From positions 18,750,015 through 18,814,014 of the forward strand of contig JAMXIF010000048.1 in the NCBI GenBank assembly GCA_028583685.1: a stretch of 64,000 nucleotides of DNA. Reading direction: 5' to 3'. Origin of the DNA: Petaurus breviceps papuanus. Taxonomy: Eukaryota; Chordata; Mammalia; Diprotodontia; Petauridae. Below are positions 37,501 to 52,500 of this stretch, in pieces (positions within the stretch are counted from its first letter, which is position 1; each line of letters starts with the position of its first letter). The notes under the pieces are model-generated. The model did not search any database, had not been told where the DNA came from, and saw only the letters and a list, made by a program, of their open reading frames with translations. The position numbers and the translations under genes were made by a program.

Positions 37501-40500
37501 GAATGCTGGGCCTAGAGTCAGAAAGATCTGAGTTCAAATTTGACCTCAGAAACTGTATGACCCTGGGCAAATCACTTAACCTCTGCCTGCCTCAATTTCT
37601 TTAAAGGGAAAATGGAGATAATAACAGCATCTACTTCCCATGGTTGTTGTAAAGATCAAATGAGATGATATTTATAAAGTGTTTGGCACAGTGCCTGGTA
37701 CTTAGTAGGTGCTACATGAATGCTTATTATTCCCCTCCCCCTCGTCATCTCATATTTTTGTCACTTGTTTTCAGTTTAATTATTTGATGTTTTTAAAAAT
37801 CCTTACTGATTACTCCAAATTACTACTGATAAGAGAAAAACAAGTAAAAACATCTCTGAGGTTTTACCTCACAACTAGAAAATTGACAAAAATGTTAACA
37901 GTCAATACTGGAAGTGTTCTGCAAAGATAAGCTAAGATACCATGGGCGGAGCTGTAAATTGGTCCAAGCATTCTATGAAACAATTTTAAATTAGACTACA
38001 AACTGACAAAAATATCCATAGTCTCTGTCCTAGAGATTTCATTGTTGGGCACATATCTCAAGGAGATAAAAGCTCAAATGGTGCCATTTATTCCAAAATA
38101 TTCATAATAGCACATTTTATAGTAGCAAAGAACTAGAAACAAAGTGGATGACACCAATTGGGGATTAACTAAACAAATTGAGGTACATGGATATAATGGA
38201 ATAATTACTGCACTATAAGAAATTATAAATATGAAAAATATAGAAGCATAGAAAAATATATGAACTGGTATAAAGTGAGATAAACAGAATCAGAAAACAA
38301 TATACACAATCACTCAACTATATAAATAAAAAGAACAAAAATCATTGCTATGAAATTATAATGACCAAACAAATTATAAGAAAATAAATCTCCCTCTGTT
38401 AATTGAGGAGATAGGTATTATGAGTGTGAAATATTGAATATATTAACAGACTCAGTTGATATGTAGGTTAGTTTTATGAAACTGCCTTTTAAATTTTTTC
38501 TCTTCCTTTTTTTTTTAAAAAACAAGAGATGGCTTTCTGGATGGGGTTGGAAGGGATATGTATTTGGAAATAAAAGTGATATAAAAACAAAAACCATCAA
38601 AAAAACCTTCACAAATGTGTTAATTTTTAAGGTATATTAGATTCTTCTAGAACAATAATACAATGACTAAAATAATGTAAATGAAAACAACACTAAAAAG
38701 TCATCAGATCTCAGACTAAATTCAACGACCAATCTTGGTTCCTGATACATCATATGATGAAACACACTTCTATCCTCTTAACTAACCAATCAATAAACTT
38801 TTATTAAGCACCTACTATATGCCAGGCACAATGCTAAGCACTGGATAAAGACCTGATGAACTACAGGTACAGAATGATGTGTGTTGTGTGTGCAAAACAT
38901 GATCCTTGCATAACTGAGTTTTACTCAACTGTATTTATTTGTTATAAATAAAGGTTGTAAGGGGCTGGTGGTGGTGTATATTGGGAACGAGGGTATAAAA
39001 AAAGATAACAGCAATATATTAAAAAAAACAAAAACTTTAAAATTACAGAAGAATATGCCTTTTATTAATTCTTATGACTATTTTACACTTTGTGCCTTGG
39101 AACTGCTTCATTTTATACTATAAAGGGTAAATAGGATTTGATATACAAATTTTTACTTCATATATCTATTTTTGGAACAGAGTCAAATGGAGAACAATAG
39201 GAAGGGAAACAGAGATACATACTATCATGGAATAACATCCTTATTTTAAGACTATGGCATTTTAGAATAATATTAACCGTAAGATCAGTGGCAAGTCCAC
39301 AATAATAGGTACAAATGGGGCTTGCTCTGAGGCTACACTCAACCCCACCTCAGTCCCTAGCAGACTTTTATTGCTACTATATAGCATTAAAACTCTCACA
39401 ACTCAGAAATAGGACCCATATCAAGAATCAGAAAAGTAGCTTTCTCTACAAGGGATCAGGCAAAAACACTTTCACTGGGCTGCCCATAATTGGGGAAATG
39501 CTTTGAAAACTGAAAAGTGTTACATAAATTTAAATTGCTATAATTAACAAAAATAAGCACTTCTATAAAAAAGGATCAGAAAAGAAAGTCATCCTAATCC
39601 CACCTAAGAAAACAAGGGAGTGAAGTACCAGAGAAACAACCTACAAGTCCTACCAGGGCAGAGTTTGATCAAAGTGTTTATGTACATGTGGGCAAGATTT
39701 ACAAATTGTGTAGTTCACTGAAAGTTGTGAGCTTTGATTGTAACACAAAACTTGCTATATCACAAAGTCAATGCCTAAACATTATTGAGAGCAGAAAAGT
39801 GTGGCATACAAAATGCAACTTTTAAAAAATAAAAGACAGAATGATGATACAAATATGATCTTGGTATCTAAACCAGGGAAAGACAAAACAGAGAAAGAAA
39901 AGTATAGACCAACATCCCAAATGAATATTGATTTAAAAAGCTTGAGTAAATTATTAACAGAGAGGATATAGTAACAAATAAAAAATGCACTGTAAGGTAG
40001 AATTTATACAAAGATTGAAAGGTTGGTTCAATATTAGGAAAGCCATAAACATAATAGACAATTTTATAACAGCAAAAATCATATGATTATGTCAATGGAT
40101 GCAAAAAGTATTTTGACAAGATGCAATTCCCATTACTGTAAAGAAACATCATTTCAGATGAAGAAACTAAAGCTATCTATAGTCACATGAAAAAATGCTC
40201 TAAATTACTACTGATTAGAGAAATGCACATTTAAAACAACTAGATTGGCTAATATGACAGAAAAGGAAAATAATAAATGTTGGAGAAGATGTGGGAAAAC
40301 TGGAACATTAATGCATTGTTGGTGGAGTTATGAACTAATCCAACTACTCTGGAGAACAATTTGAAACTATGCCCAAAGGGCAATCAGACTATGCATACTC
40401 TTTGATCCAGCAATACCACTACTAGGTCTGTATCCCAAAGAGATCACAAAAAAGGAAAAGGGACCCACATGTACAAAAATATTTATAGCAGCTCCTTTTT

Positions 40501-43500
40501 GTGGTGGCAAAGAATTGGAAATTGAAGGGATGCCCATCAGTTCGGGAATGGCTGAACAAGTTGTGGTATATGAATGTAATGGAATACTCTTGTGCTATAA
40601 GAAATGATGAGCAGGCAGATTTCAGAAAAATCCTGGAAAGACTTACATGAATTGATGCTGAGTGAAGTGAGCAGAACCAGGAGAACATCGTACACAGTAA
40701 CAACACTGTGTGATGATCAACTATGATAGACTTAGCTCTTCTCAGCAATACAATGATCTAAGACAATTACAGAAGACTTATGATGGAAAATGCTATCCAG
40801 ACATCCAGAAAAAAGAACTATGTAGTCTGAATGCAGATTGAAGCATACTATTTTCACTTTTTTTTGTTTTTTTCTTTCTTGTAGGTTTTCCCTTTTGTTC
40901 TGATTCTTCTTCCACAACATGACTAATACAGAAATGTGTTTAATATGATTGTACATGTGTAACCTATATTGGATTGCTTGCTTTCTTGGAGGGACAAAAA
41001 ATTTGCAACTCAAAATCTTATAAAAGTGGATACTGAAATCCGGGCTCTGATACTTAGCACCACACCCAGAAATAGCTGGCTGTGTAACCTTGAGCAAGTT
41101 ACTTAACCCCAATTGCTTTAAAAAAAAAAAGTGGATACTGAAAACTATCTTTACATATAATTGGAAAAAATAAAATTATATAAAGTAAAAAAATAAGGAA
41201 AAACAAACAAAAAAGAAACATGAGAATAAATGGACATTTGCTACTTTGACAAATAAAATCTATCTAAAATCATGAGCAAGAATTATATGTAATGCAGAAA
41301 AACTAGAGGCCTTTCCAATGAAATCAGGGATAAAACAAGGATGTCCATTATCACTACCACTGTTTGATATAGTTTTGAAAATGCCAGCTATAAAAATAAA
41401 AAAAGAAAAAGAAACAGAGGGAATAATCATAAGCAAGGAAGAAATAAAATTGTCATTTTGTTCTGCAAATGATGATTGTTAAGAGAATCCTTGAGACAAC
41501 TAAAAATTGAAACAATAATTCCAACAAAAATATAAAATATAAAATAAACAGAAATCATCAACATTTCTGCCTTTTTCCAATAAAACATAGTAGGAAGAGA
41601 TAGACAAGTTTCATCAAAAATAACTACAGAATATATAAAATATTTGGGAATTTGCCTACCAAGACACAGAGGAACTATATGAATACAACTATACTACCCT
41701 CTTTACAGAAAAAAAGACAGAACTAAATTATAGAAATATTCAATGCTCTAGGACATGCTAAATCGATATCATTAAAATGACAATAATAATTTAATTTGTT
41801 TATTGAGTACTATTGTTTTTGTTCAGTCCTGTCCAACTCTTCATAATCCCAGTTGGGGATTTCACCATTTCCTTCTCCAGCTCATTTTTTTTTTACAGAT
41901 GAGGAAGCTGAAACAAACAGGGTTAAATGACTTGCCCTGAATCACACAACTAGTAATGTCTGAAACTGGACTTTAACTCTGGTATTCCTGACTCCAGGCC
42001 TGGCATTCTACGTACTGTGCCACCTAGCTGCCCTACAATGCTATTCCAAATTACTAAAAGTATTACTTTATAGAGCTAGAAAGAAAATAGCAGAATTCAT
42101 CTGGAAGAACAAAAGATCAAGACAAGAGCCTAAAGAGAAATAAAAGGAAAAAAACGTTAGAAGGAAGGTCTAGCAGTATTAGATTGCAAACTATACTACA
42201 AAGCAGTAATCATCACTGGAACAAATCAGGTACTCAACATACAGAAGTAAATAACCATAGTGACATAGTATTTAATAAATCAAAGACCCCAGATACTAAA
42301 TTAATGACTCACTATTTAACCAAACAAACAAACAAACAAAAACCTGTTGGGAAAACTGGAACACAGTCTGCCAGAAATTAAGTATAGATAAACTTCTTAT
42401 ACTATATAACAAGATAAGTTCCAAATATATACATGAAAGATAAAAAAAAGTCATATCATAAATTTAGAGGAATAAAGAAGAAATTACCTTTCATATCTAT
42501 AGATAGGGGAAGAGTTCATGGGGAAAAAAAACACCTAAGGAACAGAGAGGAACACAGAATATGCAATGAATAATTTTGATTATATAAAATGCAAATGATT
42601 TTGTACATACAAAGCCAACATAGTTGAAATGAGAAGGGCAACAGTTAATTGGAAAACATCTCATTTCCAAGATATATGAGAAACTCAAAAAGTCAAGTAG
42701 ACACTTCCTAGCCATGTGACTTTGGGCAAGTCACTTAACCCCAATTGCCCTCCAAAAAAAAAAGTCAAGTAGACATTTATTAAGCATTTACTATATATCA
42801 GGTACTACACTAAATGCTAGTAGCAAGAAAAGCAAGGATGCCCGCCCTTCAGGAGCTCACATTCTAATAAGGGAGACAAAAAAGCAAAGAACTATGTACA
42901 TGTAAGTACTATATACAGTGTAAATAGGAGATAATCTTAAAAGGAAGTGGGGGCAGGGAGGGAAGACCTAGAAAGGTCTCTTGTAGAAGGTGAGATTTGA
43001 GCTGAGTCTATAGAATGCCACAGAAATCAGAAGGCAGAGGTAAGGAGAGAGAGCATTCCAGGCAAGAGTGATAGCCTCTGAAAAGGCAAGTGCAAGAGAT
43101 GTAGTGTTTTGTGAAAGGAATGGGCATGGAGCAAAGTCACTGTATCACTGAGTATATGGAGGAGAGCAAAGTATAAGAGGACTAGAAAAGTAGGAAGAGA
43201 CCACGTTGAAAAGGGCTTTAAAAGCCAAATAGAGGATTTTATATTTGATTATGTAGTTAATAGGAAGCTACTGGAGTTTATTGAGTAGGGGAGAGGAGGG
43301 TGACATGATGGTTAGCATTTTGTTTAGCAATGAAATATTTTTAATTGAGATATATATACAAATATATGTATATATATCAGACATAATACTATTGCATACT
43401 TAGACTACAGCATAATGTAAACATAATTTTTATATGTGCTGGGAAACCAAAAAATTCATATGACTAGCTTACTGGAAATATTCAATTTATTGCAGTGGTC

Positions 43501-46500
43501 CGGAACTAAACCCAAAATATCTCTACAGGTATGCCTATATGTGTGTGTGTGTATGATAAATAGAAAATAATTAATATAGGGAAGGCACTAGAATAAAGAG
43601 TGATTAGGAAAGATTCCTTATAGAAGGTGAAATTTTATCCAGGGAAGCCAGGACATAGAGATGAAAAGGAGCAGTCCAGGCATTGGGGATAGCCAGAGGA
43701 AATGCCTAGAGTCAAGAGATGAGAGTGTCTGGTTTGTTTGTGGAACTGAAAGGTTAGTGTCACTAGATCAAAGGCTACATAGTGGGTATAAGGTGTAAAA
43801 AGAATGAATAGGTAGGGGAAGGACTAAGTTATAAAGGTCTTTGAATGCCAAACAGAGGATTTTGTATTTGATGCTGGAAATAATAGAGAGCTATTAGAGT
43901 TTCCTGAAATTTGGGGTGACATGGTAAGACCTGTACCTGAGGAAAATCACTTTAGTGGTTGAATAGAGGATGGACTGGGATGGGGAGAGACTTATGGCAA
44001 GCAGACTAAGCAAACAGGCTATTAGTGGATGAGGGGCTACTCACTGGGATAATAGTAGCATCAGAGGACAGAAGGGAGTGTATACAAGAAATGTTACAAA
44101 GGTGAAATCAATTGTCGAATCTTTCAGATTGGACATTAGACAGAGATAGTGAAGAGTCAAGAATGACATTTAGGTTGTGAGCTTGGGGGACTTTCTTATA
44201 AGAAAAGCTGAGAATAGTTTTGTGTAGTTGGAATTTTTAAAAATTTTGATTAAAAGAAAGAAAGGGAAAAGAAAAGAAATACATTAGGTGAGAAAAAGTG
44301 AGAGTTTGAAAGGTGGGAGAAATCTCACATAGTTATATAAAAAAACAGGAAGAGGTAGGAAGAGCAATTCCCGAACCTCACTTTTATCACAAGCTGGTCA
44401 AGGGAGGGAAGAACACACACACAGTTTGCTACAGAAATACATTTCACTCAGCAGCAAAACAGAAGGAATAAAGGAAAAGAAGAGGGAAAAGTAAGAGGGA
44501 AAACAGATTAAGGGAGAGATTAGTTCTAAGCAAAACAAATTCTAACCATTGAAAGAGGATTGCCGGTGGCTAGGTGGTGAAGTGAATAGAGCATAGGCCC
44601 TGGAGTCAGGAGGACCTGAGTTCAAATCGACCTCAGACACTTAACACTTACTAGCCCTGTGACTTTGGGCAAGTCACTTAATCCCAATTGCCCTGCCTTC
44701 CCCCCTCCAAAAAAAAAAAAAAAAGAGGATTGGAAGAAAGGGTTTAAGAGAAAAGAAAGAGCTTTGGGTGAAAGAAAGAGAAGTGGACAGGGAAGACTGT
44801 ATCAAACCTAGAGCACTAGTGATTAGCATATTCCTCTCACACAACCCTCTTTGATAGGAAACTGATCAAACACAAAGACCAACCACTGTTCCTAAGGTCT
44901 TATATTGCTACCTACCTCCTCAAAGAGAGATAAGAGACTCAGGGTGCAGGTTCAGACATATTTTTTGGACATTGCAAATGTAGGAATTTGTTTTACTTGA
45001 CTACACAAATTTGTTACAAAGGTTTTATTTTTCTTTCTTTTTCAGTACTACCAAGACTGATGTATAGAACTGTTGTACATCTGTAGCCAACTTTAATTAT
45101 CTGTAATAATAAATGCTTCTTGAACTTAACTGAATTGTAGGGATTATCTTTTGATGTTATTTATTTCAGCTAATTGTTTAAACCTATTCCCCATTCAGGA
45201 TGGATTTGATTCAAATCAACTTAACTTCAAACAAGATATAAATCACTGATCAGAAAGACTCACCTTGTTTCTATCAAAAAAAAAAGAAAAAGAAAATTCC
45301 ACTTTTTTTTGCTTGATATTACTTTAAAACTTTTTCCCCCATAATTAAGAGATACAAGTTTCATTTTAAAATAATATATGGAGTACATTAGCTCCCCTGG
45401 GTTACTCCCCTAATTTGCACTCATACTCTTGGTTTGGGTCCCTAGAAAGACAATTATGCCCCGGTCCTAGGGGCCCCTCTGTGGGGCTGTACTATGAATG
45501 ATAGATCATGAGCCCCCACTGGTATATGTCCCATTGAAAGTCATGAAAGTAGAGGAACAAGCTCTTGGTGAAGGCATTAACTCAAAAGTACAATAAAAGC
45601 AGTTACTACAAAAGTCTTCCCATAAACCTGGGGTATACTCTCCCATAAATACACACATAATCCATAGGAAGAATGAGCATAAAACTAATGTACAGTAATA
45701 GTGGGGCAGTCATACAGAATATATGTGTGGCAAAGGCAACTCACAACTCTTGGTTTTGCAGGGTTTAGAAGTCTTTTCCCCATTTGTGCAGTCTTTTCAA
45801 AAGTTTTTCCTTAGTTGCAGCATCTTTAGTGAGAAGGTTGTTCAGCTAGGTTCTCAAGACTCCTTTCTTTTTTTTTTTTTTAAAGCAATCAGGGTTAAGT
45901 AACTTGCTCAAGGTTACACGGCCAATTATTTTGTGTGGGTGTTAAGTATCTGAGGGGAATGGAACCCAGGTCTCCCGACACTGGGGCCGGCACCACCTGG
46001 CCACCCCTTCAAGACTCCTTTCTTAAAACAGTAGCTGGCTCTCTTCTCTGGTCCCAGAAATCTCATTCCTTCAAGTTACTTCCTCCTTGTATAACTGTCT
46101 CTATGCTAGTCTATATGGGTTGTGTGTCTCTACTCTCTGCTGCAAACAGTGTCCCTCTACTAGTCAAGCAGCAACCATACAAAGCCATATAGTTTATAGG
46201 GGAAGGCAGAGGAGATAAAATCACCTCCCTCCATTCTGCTGTCTGGTATAGGTAGAGGAGTCTCATTCACAACTGCCTCCAACAACAGATCCCAGAAATT
46301 TGTCTAGAGTCTAGCTATTTAAAAGCCTCAAGGGCATGGCTAATTTGTTTGTTCAATTAGTCGGGTGGTTCCTTTTTAGACTGAATCACAGAGGTGTTTG
46401 CACCTCATGAAGGAATCAGGATAGAGCATCCCTGGTCAGTTTAACACTTCATTTAACACCTTGTGAATACATTCCTCACCTTCTATGACTATATCAACTG

Positions 46501-49500
46501 AGGTAGAAGGGAACTCCCTCTATTACACTAACATTTTAAAGTGGTGATTCATCTTGCTATTTCACATAAATTCTTACCTTCTCCATAGGTAAAAGAACTT
46601 TATTTTAAAAATTCCAACCTTGGTATCTTTTGTGATTTGCTACTTGTCACATGTTTTCCCTTTATCTATCTTAGATCAATCGAAATTACACTCAAACATT
46701 TCTCAAAAATGTCTTTTCTGTTCCCTTTGTCCTTTTCTTCCTATTATTTCTACACTGTAAATCTTTATCTAGATTTACTCCAAACAGAATAATCCTTTAT
46801 TTATTTATTATCTTAAAATTTTAGCAAATTTTTAACACAAAGTAAGGGCTTAAAGAACCTATACAGGCTTGCAGAGAGAAAATACATGATATAGTTAAGA
46901 GACCATTGAATCTGAAGTGTAAAGGTCTGGTCTCTGCATCCCAGCTCTGCTATTCTACCTGTATGACCTTGGATAAGTCATTTCCCCTCCCTAGACCTTA
47001 GGTACTCCATCTATAAAATGAAGATGTCAGTTTGGATGATCTCTAAGACTCCCTTTGGCTCTGAATCCAATGATGCTCTAATATATGTCCATAAACCTCA
47101 TACTATTTATAAGCACATTTTTTTCTAGAAGCTTAAATCCACATTTGAAAACTGAAACTAAGCATCTCTATGATGCTTAAGGGGAATTTGAGACAAACTG
47201 GGTATTGAGTTCTTTTGAATCATAATTACTCTGGAAAGAAAACTCTGGGGACCCATAAGATTGAGCACCTAACATCACGCCATAGCCTGTTGCAGGGGAA
47301 CATATTTCTTTTGTGTCCTCCATGATGCCTCCAGTATAGTATTTGCTGAACTGAACTGTGACCTATTTATAAAACTTTTTAAAAAGATGAGTTACACTAG
47401 ATATTCTCTGAGGTCCCTTCTACCTCTAAATTTATGATCTTATGGTCTATAGGCATAGAATGTCAGAATTGAAAGTTGCCTTAAAGATCACAGGGTTTAA
47501 CCTTTTTATGTCATAGATGAGGAAACTGAGCTTCAGGAAGATAAAGTGATCTGTTTTAGGTCACAGATACCACACTGACTCTAGTGGTAGAATCAGAATG
47601 AGTATGTGGGCCTCCTGACTCCCACTCTAATGTTCTTTCTACTATGCCATGCTACTAAGATCCTTTTTATTTAGAATTTCAAGGAATCCTAGACATCAAT
47701 TGGTCCAATTCTGTCATTTTTTTCAGACAAGAAAACTGAGGTACAGAGAGACTGAGACACAAGATCATATAAGTTTTAAATAGCCAAAATGGGTTTCAGA
47801 CTTTCTCATTCTCATCCTCCTAACTTATTTAATATTTACTTTATGTATGAGACTATGTTGTATAGTGAATAGAGGGGCAGCCTTGAAATCAGAAAGACCT
47901 GGATTTCAGTCCCACTTTCAGCACATTCTGGAAGCGTGACCCCATGGGTATATCACTTAATCAAGAGACCTCTAAGTTTCAGAGAAAGTGCTATACCACA
48001 ATGGTAGATGTAATTTCCTCAGTCAGGAGTTTTCTATACCAGTGAAATCAAATTCCAGCCCCTAAAACTATCCTTCATTTTTTAATATATCCCTCCTTTC
48101 TCCCCTACCCCAGCAACCATCCCTTGTAACAAAGTTGTTGTTTTTTTTAAAGAGAAAATATAGAATTTCAACATATCAATTATGTCTGACAGTATATACA
48201 ATTTTCCACATTCATACTAACCACTTACAAAGGGGAGAGGGAGCTACTTAGGGCTTTAGAAAATTACTTTGGCACCTTGGTAGAAGATGAATTGGAGAAA
48301 GAAGAGACTAGAAGCAAAGAGATTAATAAATCTAGAGGCTACTAAAACCAAGTAGAAGTGTTTATGGGTCTGAATTAGGGCAGTGGTCCTGTGAGTACAG
48401 AGAAAATTGATTTTAAAAAATGTCATGGAAGTAGAATTGACAGAAATTTGTTGTTCAGTCATTTTTTTTAGCTGTACCCAACTCTTTATGACTCCACTTG
48501 AGGTTTTCTTGGCAAAAATACTGGAATGGTTTGCCATTTCCTTTTCCAGTTCATTTTCCACATGAGGAAACTGAGGCAAGTATAGTTAAGTGGCTTGCCC
48601 AGGATCACACAGTTAGGAAGTGTCTGAGGACATATTTGAACTCATAAAGATGAGTCTTACTGACCCTAGGTCTGATACTCTACCCATCTAGCATCCCATG
48701 ACAGAACTAGACAACTGATTAGATGGGATTTAAGAGAGGAAGAGAGAGTCAGTCAAGGATGACCAAAGTTGTGAACATGAGTTAGGGGAAAGATGGTGGT
48801 AGCACCCTAAATGGCAACAGGAAAGTTCAGAGGAGGGTGAAATGTTTTGGGAATGCTGAATTCCCAAAGACACATACAAGTGGAGATATTCAGCAACCAG
48901 CTGATAATTTGGTCTACAATTCTAGGGAGACATTAAAATAGGATACATCAATTTGAGATTTATCTGCAAGTAGAGGAGAATAAAATCATTGAGGGTAGAT
49001 GGGATTACTAAGGAAGCAGGTATGTAGAGAAAAGGAGCCAGGGTAAAGCCTTGGGGACATCTACACTTAGCAGGCAGGAGATGGATGATAAACCAGTAAA
49101 GAAGACTGAGAAAGAACAGTCAGATAGACATGAAGATCATTAGTTTAGAGATGGGAAAAAACCTTGAGATTATCAAATCCAATCTCCTCTTTTTAGAGGA
49201 TAGAACTAAAGAACAGAAAAAATCCCTAATGGTTAGATGGCAGAGCTGAATCTGAACCCAGGTCATAGGATCATATTATAGTTATGCCTACCACATGGAA
49301 ACTTTCCTCACTGAGGTTTTGATATATCGAAGATCAGCATAAGAAAGTAGGACATTTTGGGAGAGTTTTGTGGAAGCCACAGATGACACTCTAAGACCAG
49401 CAGACAACACAGAAAAAAGTTTAGAAAGTCAGAAATGCATAAAATATACATACAATATTACATAATATTAACATATTTTATCTTTCAATACCAGAATAAT

Positions 49501-52500
49501 TCAGACTTCTTCTCTAGTATGAAGGGAGGGTCAAAAAATTTTACTCAGATTTTCCAGATCATAAGGGTGCCGTGGCCCTAACCCCTTTCAGTCTTAGCAG
49601 TCTTAGATCTCTCCTCTCTCCTTCTCTCTCTCTCTCTCTCTCTCTCTCCATATACATATATATCTATATCTAAGCACATGGAGAGAGTGAAAGGGATAAC
49701 TGTATAATTGAGCTAAAACTGAAAGATACCTCAAAGACCATCTAGTCCAACTCCCTACACATGTAGAACATGAGGGCCAAGGTTAATGTGAACACAGTTC
49801 CTCTAACTCAAGTCAGTGTTCTTTCACTCTCTCAAGCTGGTCCTCTGACACCATATCATGTACCCTTTCTACCTTGCCTCTCAACTATAAGGGAACAGTG
49901 TCACAGAAATCAAAAGAGAAGAGTAGAGTGACTACAGGGTGTCAAAAGCTTTTCAGAAGCCAGAGTATGAAGACTGAAACTAGGTCATTGGATTTAGCCA
50001 GTTAAGTGGTAATTGATGACCTCTTGCCCATCCTTTTCTGGGTTTTTTTTTGCTTTTTGTTTAAGTTCATACCTGTGATTTAATTTATATAGCAAACTTT
50101 AGTGTGGAAACTACCTCTGACTGATAACAGTTCAGCAACTAAGCTACTACATATAGATACAGACAACTGCCTGGGACAGTGAGAACTACTGTCTTGCCCA
50201 GGATCAGACAGTTTGTGTGTATTCGAATATATATGTGTGTATTTGTGAGTGTATGTATATACATACACACATACACATACATACATATGATTATGGAAAT
50301 ATCTGTGTGTATAAATGTACATACAAACACAGAAGAGGCAAGACTTGAAACCAGGTCTTTCTGTCTCCAGCCTTCTCTCCACTATTTTACTATTACCCTC
50401 TGAGATGTTACTGCACAGTTCAAAAAAAAAAAAAGCCCAAAGATAAGGATCATAAAGGAGTAGGAAGAGATTTGGATAATTAGACCCTGGATAGTTGAAA
50501 GCTGATTGTACTCCGAGAAACAAAGTTTCACTTCCCTATTTCCAATTATACACTAGACCCAGAAAGCTATAAAAAATACTAATAACCACTCAACTAACCT
50601 AGTCATCACTGGCAAAGTTCCAGAAGAGATATTTTTGGATTCACCTGAGAAGAGCTAAAGTAGTAGGATGTGTCATCATAATACCTTATGGTGATTATCT
50701 TGGGAGAATGATCAAAATAGAAAAAGGACCCTAAAACCAAATGTTGTTAGTGTATCTTTTCTATTGTGGTATGGTCCTGCCTACTTAAACTTGTTTGGAT
50801 ATTGCATCATCCAAATCTCTATTGCCTAATCATTATCTCTCTTTGCATAGGCAAGTCTTCTCCCAGCTCTCCAAATTGCCTGGAAGTGCCATGCACCCTG
50901 CAGGAACATAATAAATGCTAATGGTGTAGTTGGCAAAACTTTTTAAATTCAGAACTGACCCTTACATTTCTCTAGGAAACACGACCCACAGTCCTGGTTC
51001 ACTCCACAGCCTCCTGCATGCTATATAATAACACCTGTTTGATAATTGCTAATGCATAACTGCTGAAAGGCAAATGAAATTAGTATTCATATAAATTGTG
51101 GAAGTGGGAAAAAATTACTGCCTTTAACACCAACACTGAAACCTGACTGCCCTCTCCCAATCGGATTTGAAATCTGGATTCAAATTCTCCCTGAGTTCTG
51201 AACTTCTCTAATGCTGCACTTTCACAAAATCATAAAATGATACCATTTCAGAGCTGGAATGGGCCTTAGAAATCTTCTAAACTAGGCTTTTCAATCTGCA
51301 GTTAGGAAAATTGAAGCCTGGAAAGGTTAAATGACCTGCCATAAAAATACACGATGGTGTTCCCTAACTTAAATCTGTCTTACATTCATTGTACCAACTC
51401 TAATATCATATCCCAAAGTGAGAAATACTGGAACAAACTGCCTTGTTAGAATTTTATAAGTAAAAATAATTATAAATAATTCCCAAATAAGTAAAAAAAA
51501 ATTCATTGAAAATCTGGTATTTCACCACTAATTTTTGAAAAAGCAGCTATTTTCTGTCCTGTTGCATGATTTGAGGCCACGGTCCATTCTTTTCCACTCT
51601 CTGCTCTTTACAAGGAAAACATTATCCGGTCAAAACAACTCTCAAATATCTACCGAGGAAAATGAAGTTTTAATATAAATGTCAAATAAAAATTTAATAT
51701 TAATCTATCCTTTGTCAAAACATTTCTTCGGAGCTGAGGAAAGTATTGAGTGGTTTCCATCCGAACTTATATAACTTTTTGAAGAAACACCTGCTGAAAC
51801 TGGTGGTGTGGGAAATCACCAATGAGCTCCCAAGATTAAAATACTACAGGTAATTTGACCCATTCGAAGAGTTTCTCCCCTCTTTGAATCCTAAACCACC
51901 ACTATTGTCCAGTCCTTAGCAACTAAAACCTCGCAATCTCCTCAAATCTCAATTCTCTATAGAGTTGCCTTCAGAATCACCTCATTTCAACGTTCCAACA
52001 ATCTACTCCTCTGCTTAAGCAATCCCTTCGATGCGGGATTTAAACGCTTGAAAAAGTTCCTGCCTGCAGTATATCCCTATTCCCCACGACCTCATGGACA
52101 TCCACATGTCTCCAATGAAGGCCAGGAAAAGAGTGGTTAGCAAAGGGAGGGAAAGGAAGGGACTCCTGCCTTCCAGAACAAACTCCAGTTCAGACAAGCT
52201 AAATCTCCATCGTCCATTTCCTAGCCCTGACCCGGGAGATTATAGGGCGCTGAGCAGCTTTGGGGGCCTGGAGGGAGGGGAGCTGAGGCTTTCCCGGGAC
52301 TGGTACACGCTGCACCTGCCCGGGACGTGGCACCACCAGAGCCCAAGTACGAGCCCAACTCACCTAAAGTCGTCACAGCTCCCTCCACCCCATCCCCACC
52401 CCACACCTTCCGTCCCCTACCCCGAATCCCCGAGCAGCCCACCTTTCGGAAATAGCATTCCCCCTCTTCCAAGGGTCGGCCGGCCGGGGGCAGCAAGGTG

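Larger units (their letters stand above)
39800..42690 (+). mobile_element. Old L1 ORF2 interrupted by younger insertions
   Basis: Left part 39800-40149 is L1 reverse transcriptase (CCAGGGAAAGACAAAACAG, ATCATATGATTATGTCAATG). It resumes at 41222 with GGATGTCCATTATCACTACC and continues past the RT to about 42690. A younger L1 end and a MAR1 split it. Many stops, no functional frame. Confidence 0.82.

Noticed and set aside
40732-41112. 126-codon open frame, minus strand
   Set aside because: Antisense to an L1 3' UTR and a SINE; a repeat shadow.
42770-44240. One continuous reverse L2 split by the Tigger fragment
   Set aside because: The right piece repeats the same L2 segment as the left piece, so they are two copies.
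50080-50523. 147-codon open frame, minus strand
   Set aside because: Its centre is a translated TG/CA/TA microsatellite ([14 protein letters not shown]-like runs); no protein family fits.
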